Shown here: positions 1 through 4,067 of the stretch, piece by piece
Position numbering within the stretch: position 1 is the stretch's first letter
Layout of the letters: each line of letters opens with the position of its first letter
Source: Pseudomonadota bacterium
GTDB taxonomy: Bacteria; Pseudomonadota; Alphaproteobacteria; Rhizobiales; Xanthobacteraceae
NCBI GenBank assembly: GCA_023390695.1
Contig: JAEWCJ010000313.1
Span: 1-10,515, forward strand
Reading direction: 5' to 3'
Length of the DNA stretch: 10,515 nt
Program-made: the position numbers and the translations under genes
Notes under the pieces: generated by a model
What the model saw: only the letters and a program-made list of their open reading frames with translations
What the model was told of the DNA's origin: nothing
The model's database searches: none

Positions 1-417
1 GCGCAGGAGAGGCCGAGCTGGCGTCCGCCCCGGTCGGCAGCACCCGAGCCTGCCGCACGCCGGGAGCCGCCGCGTGCGACGCCGCCCGCTGCACCGCCGG
101 TGGCGTCGCCCGAACGGCGCAGCCCGGAAGCCGCTTATGACGCAATCTGGCCGAGCGAGAATCGCGCGTCGGCGCCGGAGCGATCCGAACCGGCCGCTTC
201 CGAACCGCGACCGGGAACAAGCGCTGAGGGTGCCTCTTCCGACGCCAAGCCCGGTGCACGGTCCGAGCCGGTTTCAGTGCTGAAGTCGGGCGTGGTCGAC
301 GGCATGGCCTATACGCTCTACACCGACGGCTCGATCGAGGCCGAACTGGCGCAAGGCGTGATACGCTTCGGCTCTATCGACGAACTTCGCAACCACCTCG
401 AGAAAAGCGCGTCGTAG
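1..417 (+). CDS. C-terminal part of a Pro/Ala-rich hypothetical protein
   Basis: The frame is open from the first base to the TAG at 415-417, giving the last 138 residues of a protein whose start lies outside the window. About 90 residues are low-complexity and rich in Pro, Ala, Arg, Ser and Glu, typical of a disordered linker. They are followed by a compact, ordered-looking C-terminal segment of about 40 residues, from VVDGMAYTLYTDGSIEAEL to the end. That segment alternates hydrophobic and polar residues and has a small beta-rich look. I recall similar C-termini in rhizobial hypothetical proteins but cannot name a family with confidence. A candidate bidirectional terminator follows 19 bp downstream. 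The frame is well supported by GC-rich third positions; the function is unknown. Confidence 0.75.
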   Translation, partial: AQERPSWRPPRSAAPEPAARREPPRATPPAAPPVASPERRSPEAAYDAIWPSENRASAPERSEPAASEPRPGTSAEGASSDAKPGARSEPVSVLKSGVVDGMAYTLYTDGSIEAELAQGVIRFGSIDELRNHLEKSAS

Positions 418-435
418 CGCACAGCGTTACATCAT

Positions 436-466
436 AAAAAAAGCGAGGCAGGGCCTCGCTTTTTTT
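436..466. terminator. Bidirectional Rho-independent terminator
   Basis: A perfect 14-bp stem (436-449 pairs with 453-466) encloses a 3-nt loop. The GC core gcgaggc/gcctcgc is flanked by seven A on the left and seven T on the right. It therefore gives a stem followed by a U-run in either direction. It lies between two convergent genes, the partial gene ending at 417 and msrB ending at 498, so it can terminate both. Confidence 0.9.
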
Positions 467-497
467 ATTTCCGAGCTGTCGTCCACACGCGATCGAC

Positions 498-923
498 TCA
501 CGATTTGTCGTCGCCAAGCGCGAAATCCAGCGCCGTGCCATTCATGCAATAGCGCTGTCCGGTCGGCTTCGGGCCGTCCGGGAAGACGTGCCCGAGATGG
601 GCGTCGCAGGTGGCGCAACGGATCTCGACCCGCCGCATGAGGAAGGAGCGGTCCTCGTGCTCGGTCACGGCGTTGTCGCTGATGGGAGCAAAGAAGCTCG
701 GCCATCCGGTGCCGGAATCGAACTTGGTGCGCGACGAGAAGAGGGGCGTGCCGCAGGCCACGCAACTGTAAACACCCTCACGCTTTTCGTCCCAGTGCGG
801 GCCGGTGAAGGCACGCTCCGTGCCGTGCTCGCGGGTGACGTGGAATTGTTCGGGGGTCAGTTGCTGACGCCATTCGGTGTCTGACTTCACGACTTTCGGC
901 TTTGGGGGCGTATCTGGGGGCAT
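498..923 (-). CDS. msrB: Peptide-methionine (R)-S-oxide reductase MsrB
   Basis: This 141-residue protein has the MsrB fold signature. It reduces the R-epimer of methionine sulfoxide in proteins back to methionine, normally recycled by thioredoxin. Two CxxC pairs (C54/C57 and C103/C106) form the structural zinc site. The motif RYCMNG places the catalytic Cys at 126, and GWPSF lies at 73-77. The position of the usual resolving Cys (GCGWPSF in E. coli MsrB) is Thr72 here, so the recycling route may differ. There is no signal peptide, and the N-terminus is short and Pro/Lys-rich, indicating a cytoplasmic enzyme. Length is normal for a single-domain MsrB, with no fused MsrA. The ATG start has only a weak Shine-Dalgarno sequence; a nearby upstream ATG is out of frame. 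It appears monocistronic, ending at the shared terminator. Confidence 0.95.
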   Translation of the reverse strand: MPPDTPPKPKVVKSDTEWRQQLTPEQFHVTREHGTERAFTGPHWDEKREGVYSCVACGTPLFSSRTKFDSGTGWPSFFAPISDNAVTEHEDRSFLMRRVEIRCATCDAHLGHVFPDGPKPTGQRYCMNGTALDFALGDDKS

Positions 924-1193
924 TGTCGCATCCGCAGCGTTTCGGGCTTCATCCAGGAGCTAAATAGGGGCGTTGCCCCTCGCAAATCACGATTGGTCAA
1001 TGCACCGTGATTTCGAAAAATTCTGCCACAGACGAGCGCTGAAAATCTTGATGTCGGGCAATAAATTCAAGGGTTAAGATTGTATTTCTGCCAATCTTGA
1101 TTAGTGTGCCCAAGCAATGCAACAATAATCCTATTCTGAATACAGGGCGAACGTTCCCCAACTCAGTATTCGCGAGGCATTGCTGGACCATCC
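924..1193. other. AT-rich divergent intergenic region between msrB and mucR
   Basis: These 270 bp hold the promoters of two divergent genes. The part from about 1000 to 1145 is distinctly AT-richer than the coding sequence around it, as is common for MucR-type targets; mucR genes are often autoregulated. I see no convincing small gene here: a minus frame and a plus frame open in parts of it are short and unlike known proteins. A TTGATT hexamer at 1097-1102 could be a -35 for mucR, but no good -10 follows at the right distance. Confidence 0.5.
1044..1101. promoter_or_regulatory. Putative operator repeats upstream of mucR
   Basis: The nonamer aatcttgat occurs twice on the plus strand (1044-1052 and 1093-1101), 49 bp apart. 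In addition aagattg (1076-1082) and caatctt (1092-1098) form an inverted repeat with a 9-nt spacer. These lie in the AT-rich part of the mucR upstream region, about 90-150 bp before its start. They could be sites for autoregulation by MucR, but AT-rich DNA throws up such repeats easily. Confidence 0.35.
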
Positions 1194-1601
1194 ATGGACG
1201 ACAAGGACAAATTCATCGATCAGACGGCCGATATCGTGTCGGCCTATGTCAGCAACAATGCGGTGGCCGCAGACCAGATTTCCGCCCTGATCAACCAGGT
1301 TCATGCCGCCCTTGTGCGGGTGGCTGCCGGACAGGGGGAGGCCGGCGTTGAGCCTTTGCGGCCGGCGGTGCCGGTGAAGAAGTCGATTACGCCGGATTAT
1401 CTGGTGTGCCTGGAAGACGGCAAGAAGTTCAAGTCGCTGAAGCGTCACCTGCGCTCGCAATACAATATGACTCCGGAGCAATACCGCGAGAAATGGGGGC
1501 TGCCGGCCGATTATCCGATGGTGGCGCCGAACTATGCCCACGCGCGCTCGGAACTCGCCAAGCAGATGGGGCTCGGACAACAGCGCCGCCGGCGGCGCTG
1601 A
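1194..1601 (+). CDS. mucR: MucR/Ros-family transcriptional regulator
   Basis: This 135-residue protein matches MucR/Ros across its length. An N-terminal helical part (about 1-45, beginning DKFIDQTADIVSAYVSNN) is the oligomerisation region. A linker follows, then a zinc-finger-like DNA-binding domain (about 64-115) with LVCLEDGKKFKSLKRHL and the conserved run around EKWGLPADYPMVAP. The tail ends in five Arg residues (131-135). MucR proteins are nucleoid-associated global repressors of AT-rich promoters controlling exopolysaccharide, motility, virulence or symbiosis genes, and often their own gene. Zinc ligands visible are Cys72, Asp75 and His85; where Ros has its last His, this protein has Gln89-Tyr90. 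Rhizobial homologues with incomplete ligand sets are known. The ATG at 1194 matches the usual MucR N-terminus, although no strong Shine-Dalgarno precedes it. Confidence 0.93.
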   Translation: MDDKDKFIDQTADIVSAYVSNNAVAADQISALINQVHAALVRVAAGQGEAGVEPLRPAVPVKKSITPDYLVCLEDGKKFKSLKRHLRSQYNMTPEQYREKWGLPADYPMVAPNYAHARSELAKQMGLGQQRRRRR

Positions 1602-1635
1602 GGTTTCCCGCAAAGCGCTTCGCAAAATCTCTGTT

Positions 1636-1742
1636 CGTCATTCGGGGCGCGGGCGTTAGCCCGCGAACCCCGGAATCCGGCACTCGGTGTGTTTAGCTGG
1701 ATTCCGGGGCCGCGCGTTCACACGCGTCCAGGAATGCGTCCC
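1636..1742. repeat. REP-like intergenic palindromic element
   Basis: The element is a set of nested palindromes. Arms 1668-1678 (ccccggaatcc) and 1699-1709 (ggattccgggg) are perfect 11-bp inverted repeats around a 20-nt loop. On the left is a hairpin cgcgggc-gtta-gcccgcg (1648-1654/1659-1665). On the right is a smaller one, cgcgt/acgcg (1713-1717/1722-1726). The outer edges, ...gtcattcgggg and ...aggaatg, are partly complementary. This resembles the dispersed intergenic palindromes around a CCGGAATCC core that I know from Bradyrhizobium and Rhodopseudomonas genomes. The copy looks diverged. It lies just after mucR and could act as its terminator. Confidence 0.65.
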
Positions 1743-1774
1743 GGAATAAACCATTTCGCAAAAACTCTCCCCGC

Positions 1775-1798
1775 CTATTTTGACTATTTTCCTATTTT
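1775..1798 (+). promoter_or_regulatory. Three CTATTTT direct repeats upstream of the DUF6456 gene
   Basis: The heptamer ctatttt occurs three times in 24 bp (1775-1781, 1784-1790, 1792-1798), with starts 9 and 8 bp apart. It forms a pyrimidine-rich, AT-rich patch in otherwise GC-rich DNA. It lies 58-81 bp before the DUF6456 start, where a promoter or regulator site would be expected. No clear -35/-10 pair can be assigned. Confidence 0.3.
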
Positions 1799-1824
1799 AC
1801 GCTTGATCCGGGCAGTGCGCCTAT

Positions 1825-1848
1825 GTAGGTTTTAAGTCCTACGGAGGT
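1825..1848 (+). promoter_or_regulatory. Leader hairpin and strong Shine-Dalgarno of the DUF6456 gene
   Basis: A ggaggt Shine-Dalgarno sequence (1843-1848) lies 7 nt before the ATG at 1856 and fixes that start. Directly upstream, gtagg (1825-1829) and cctac (1838-1842) can pair around an 8-nt loop, so a small hairpin abuts the ribosome-binding site. The site is certain enough to set the start; a regulatory role for the hairpin is only a possibility. Confidence 0.6.
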
Positions 1849-1855
1849 CCCCGCC

Positions 1856-2647
1856 ATGCATCAGTCGTCCTGTCCCGCCCGGCTCGACAAATCCTGCATC
1901 CAGCTCCTGACCGCGCTTGCGTCCGGTCGGGGGCTCGCAACGCCCATCGCACCGGACGATGCAAGGCGGCTGATCGCCGAGGATCTGGCGTGCCGCCATT
2001 CCGACGGCCGGCTGCACATCACCTCTGCCGGCCGCGCTTTCTTGAGCCGCGCGGCGCTCACCCGGCAGGACGTTGTCGATCCGTTTCTCGGTCAGCAGCT
2101 TGCGCTGGTCGCGCAGACACTGGACGGGCCCGATGGCCGCGCCCGGCTGCTGATGGACGAGAGCGAAAGCCCCTTGTTGTGGCTGGCGCGCCGAAAGGGA
2201 AAGGATGGCCACGCGCTGATCGCACCGCATCAATTGCTGGCGGGCGAACGGCTGCGGTCGGATTTCACGCGCGCACAGATCATGCCACGGACGACGTCCA
2301 ACTGGGATCGATCGCTGCCGCGTGAACGGCGTACCGGTGCTCCTGTCATGACAGGCACCGAGAGCGTGGTCGCCGCGCGGCAGTGTCTGCATCGCGCATT
2401 GGACGCCGCAGGGCCGGAATTCTCCGGCCTGCTGCTGGATGTCTGCTGCTTCCTCAAGGGACTCGAGGAGGTCGAGCGCGAGCGTGTATGGCCGCGCAGT
2501 TCGGCCAAGGTGGTGCTGCAACTGGGGCTGGAGCGCCTCGCACGGCATTATGGATATGGGGCGGAGGCGGTGGGAACGGCGCGGGCAAAAATGCGCGCGT
2601 GGAATGCGGCGGAGGGGGAATGTGCCGGTGGTTCCCCTGCCGGCTAG
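1856..2647 (+). CDS. DUF6456 domain protein, putative DNA-binding regulator
   Basis: This 263-residue cytoplasmic protein has no signal peptide or membrane segment. Residues 13-65 look like a winged-helix unit: a helix, the segment ARRLIAEDLA, then HITSAGRAFLSR. Residues about 104-234 form the conserved alphaproteobacterial DUF6456 region, with ESPLLWLARRKGKDG, ERLRSDFTRAQIMPR and the highly conserved block FSGLLLDVCCFLKGLEEVER (189-208), then WPRSSAKVVLQLGLERLARHYG. The second half reads like a helix-turn-helix (sAKVVLQLGLERLA). I infer a transcriptional regulator, but targets are unknown. The ATG is set by a strong ggaggt. The gene converges on sufE with only 6 bp between the stop codons. 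The last 20 residues are Ala/Gly-rich and poorly conserved in appearance. Confidence 0.85.
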   Translation: MHQSSCPARLDKSCIQLLTALASGRGLATPIAPDDARRLIAEDLACRHSDGRLHITSAGRAFLSRAALTRQDVVDPFLGQQLALVAQTLDGPDGRARLLMDESESPLLWLARRKGKDGHALIAPHQLLAGERLRSDFTRAQIMPRTTSNWDRSLPRERRTGAPVMTGTESVVAARQCLHRALDAAGPEFSGLLLDVCCFLKGLEEVERERVWPRSSAKVVLQLGLERLARHYGYGAEAVGTARAKMRAWNAAEGECAGGSPAG

Positions 2648-2653
2648 CCGGGA

Positions 2654-3079
2654 TCAGGCCGGTGCCAGCGCGGCCTGCGCGTCGCGGCGAATGCGCTCCA
2701 CCATCGAGCGAAAGCCGTTGGAGCGCTGCGGCGTCAGATGCTCGCCGAGTCCGAGCTTGTGGAATAGCGCTACGGCGTCGCGGGACAGAATTTCCTGGGC
2801 CGGCTGGCCCGAATAGAGAGCCAGCAGGATCGCGATCAGGCCCTTGACGATGTGGGCATCGCTGTCACCGACAAAGGTCAGGACCGGCGCATTGGCGCCA
2901 TCGGATTTGACCTCCGTTTCCAGCCAGACCTGGCTGGCGCAGCCTTGCACCTTGTTCGATTCCGTCCGCGCGCTCTCCGGCAGATCCGGCAGCGAACGGC
3001 CGAGCTCAATGATGTAGCGGTAGCGATCGTCCCACTCATCCAGGAGCTCGAAATTTCCGATGATCTCGTCAATCGACAT
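2654..3079 (-). CDS. sufE: Cysteine desulfuration protein SufE
   Basis: SufE accepts persulfide sulfur from the cysteine desulfurase SufS and passes it to the SUF Fe-S cluster scaffold in the cytoplasm. The product, 141 residues from the chosen ATG, begins MSIDEIIGNFELLDEWDDRY. It carries the diagnostic VQGCASQVWL with the sulfur-accepting Cys at 47, followed by the GDSDAHIVKGLIAILLALYSG region. Length fits the family (about 140). The frame is open upstream to an ATG at 3133, but the extra 18 residues (Arg-rich) are unlike SufE N-termini, so 3079 is preferred; neither start has a strong Shine-Dalgarno. The sufE gene stands apart from any sufBCDS operon here, which is common in Hyphomicrobiales. 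Confidence 0.93.
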   Translation of the reverse strand: MSIDEIIGNFELLDEWDDRYRYIIELGRSLPDLPESARTESNKVQGCASQVWLETEVKSDGANAPVLTFVGDSDAHIVKGLIAILLALYSGQPAQEILSRDAVALFHKLGLGEHLTPQRSNGFRSMVERIRRDAQAALAPA

Positions 3080-3181
3080 GCGTCTGCGGTTCGCCCGGGC
3101 TTCTGAGAATCTGTGATGTCGCGCGATCTCCACCGCCCCCGGTTCCCCCTGCGGTGAGGCGCGCTCTGATTTTCAGCCACA

Positions 3182-3207
3182 CATATATGGATGGTCGGCC
3201 TGACGCA
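3182..3207 (-). promoter_or_regulatory. Possible sufE promoter
   Basis: On the minus strand a TTGCGT (3202-3207) is followed 15 bp later by TATATG within a tatata run (about 3181-3188), roughly 105 bp before the sufE start. The spacing is short for a sigma-70 promoter; a shift to TATGTG gives 17 bp. The call is tentative, resting on this being the most AT-rich patch upstream of sufE. Confidence 0.3.
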
Positions 3208-3266
3208 AAAGCGTCAAATCGCGCCGGAACCGGCTCGCCGCCTGGCGTGTCGGGCGCGATCAGGCC
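3197..3266. repeat. Nested inverted repeats after the DUF5330 gene
   Basis: Three pairings nest here. A perfect hairpin tgacgc-aaaa-gcgtca spans 3201-3216. The 8-mers atcgcgcc (3218-3225) and ggcgcgat (3253-3260) are complementary, and so are ggcctga (3197-3203) and tcaggcc (3260-3266), which overlap the DUF5330 stop codon. On the minus strand this is the 3' end of the DUF5330 transcript. It may be a Rho-assisted or U-poor terminator separating DUF5330 from sufE; a T-run is lacking. Confidence 0.45.
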
Positions 3267-3649
3267 GGGCGGCGGGGATCTTTGGGAGGCAGAGGCGCAC
3301 GCCAGGACGGCTTGAGGTCCTCGGCGGTCAGCGTGTCCTGCGACGTCGGGGTCTTGCCGGGCATCTTGATGGACCCGGTTTCCGCCGGGACCATTTTGTC
3401 ACTCAGGACATCGAACAGGTATTTGGCGCCTGCCTGGGCCCGCTGTCCGAAGGCGACCGCGGCCTTGCCGCCAACGTCGCAAGCCTCCGGCTGACGCGCG
3501 CAGAAGCTGCCCATGTCCGACACCGCGGCGAATGCCGCCGAAACGGCGTCGGCTGCTTCGATCTTCGGTGCATTCGGCTGCGGAGCTCCGCTCGGCATCA
3601 GCACGAGCACGACGCTCAGCCAGAAAGCCACCCGCAACAGGAAAAACAT
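3260..3649 (-). CDS. DUF5330 family envelope protein
   Basis: This 129-residue protein has an N-terminal hydrophobic segment (MFFLLRVAFWLSVVLVLMP, residues 1-19) that acts as a signal peptide or membrane anchor. The central region is conserved in rhizobial DUF5330 proteins: AVSDMGSFCARQPEACDVG with Cys50 and Cys57, then AQAGAKYLFDVLSDK. The two Cys residues, six apart in a probably periplasmic protein, could form a disulfide. The C-terminal 40 residues are Pro/Lys-rich and probably disordered. Function is unknown; the family is small and largely limited to Hyphomicrobiales. It is encoded on the same strand as sufE but 180 bp upstream of it, with strong inverted repeats between, so it is probably transcribed separately. 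The start ATG is preceded by a ggggaa-like sequence. Confidence 0.85.
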   Translation of the reverse strand: MFFLLRVAFWLSVVLVLMPSGAPQPNAPKIEAADAVSAAFAAVSDMGSFCARQPEACDVGGKAAVAFGQRAQAGAKYLFDVLSDKMVPAETGSIKMPGKTPTSQDTLTAEDLKPSWRAPLPPKDPRRPA

Positions 3650-3757
3650 GACGCGACCCTATTCCCCCGCGGCTCTTCTGTGCCGCTTCATCGCACAACC
3701 TAGCAGGAGGGATTGAAAGGCCCGTTCGCGTTTTTGGGCTTATTCGATGAAAAATCG

Positions 3758-3799
3758 CCGGGAATTTTCAGAAAATTTGACCGGGATTTTCAGACAATT
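3758..3799. promoter_or_regulatory. Tandem palindromic operator-like sites
   Basis: The segment 3763-3777, aattttcagaaaatt, is a perfect odd palindrome with 7-bp arms around a central A. Its unit, starting ccggga at 3758, is repeated 23 bp downstream at 3781-3799, also starting ccggga but with an imperfect palindrome (attttcagacaat). Two similar half-symmetric sites about two helical turns apart suggest cooperative binding by a dimeric regulator controlling the divergent genes. No known consensus (LexA, Fur or Irr types) was matched by eye. Confidence 0.5.
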
Positions 3800-3983
3800 C
3801 GAATCAATTTGGAGACGTTTGGGAAATCCCGCCGCCGGTGCTCCATCAGGCACGGAGATAGCCCGCGCCGGCGGCCCCGGCGGCGTTTGGAAACCCTGTG
3901 TTCACCATGACCGGACGAATGTCGGCGAAGTACCGGTCCCGGATGCGCAATTGCCGTCATTGCACAGGTTCGGCCTGCCGGCC

Positions 3984-3999
3984 TTAGTGTTCGTTTAAG
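3984..3999 (+). promoter_or_regulatory. CtrA-like box upstream of the histidine kinase gene
   Basis: TTAG (3984-3987), seven bases, then TTAA (3995-3998) match the alphaproteobacterial CtrA consensus TTAA-N7-TTAA with one mismatch. It lies 69 bp before the preferred kinase start (TTG 4068), a sensible promoter distance. It overlaps an alternative in-frame GTG at 3999, arguing against that start. Confidence 0.5.
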
Positions 4000-4067
4000 T
4001 GGGCTCTGACACGATCCGGCGCGTAAATGGGGAGTGCCGCGGCGAGAGCCCGCGCGCAACGGTTCAG

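Larger units (their letters stand above)
3650..4067. other. Long divergent regulatory region before the histidine kinase gene
   Basis: These 418 bp separate the DUF5330 gene (-) from the PAS-kinase gene (+). The part from 3725 to 3830 is AT-rich for this genome and contains the palindromic repeats at 3758-3799. The rest, 3830-3980, is GC-rich without a recognisable gene; two short plus frames, at 3713-3910 and 3747-3998, lack Shine-Dalgarno sequences and recognisable domains. A CtrA-like box sits at 3984-3999. I see no tRNA-like or clear terminator structure. Confidence 0.55.

Noticed and set aside
427..765. Minus-strand open frame over msrB and the terminator
   Set aside because: It is a shifted reading of msrB, crosses the strong terminator and has no recognisable domain.
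1074..1089. Possible third CtrA box near mucR (TTAA followed by seven bases and TTTC)
   Set aside because: Two mismatches in the second half-site, too weak in AT-rich DNA.
1131..1625. 164-aa minus-strand frame antisense to mucR
   Set aside because: Opposite a confidently identified mucR; composition is that of a GC-rich shadow frame.
1832..2548. 238-aa minus-strand frame antisense to the DUF6456 gene
   Set aside because: The plus-strand protein has a conserved family pattern and a strong Shine-Dalgarno; the antisense product resembles nothing.
3747..3998. 83-aa plus-strand frame between DUF5330 and the kinase gene
   Set aside because: No Shine-Dalgarno, no recognisable domain, its start lies in the repeat region and its stop inside the CtrA-like box.
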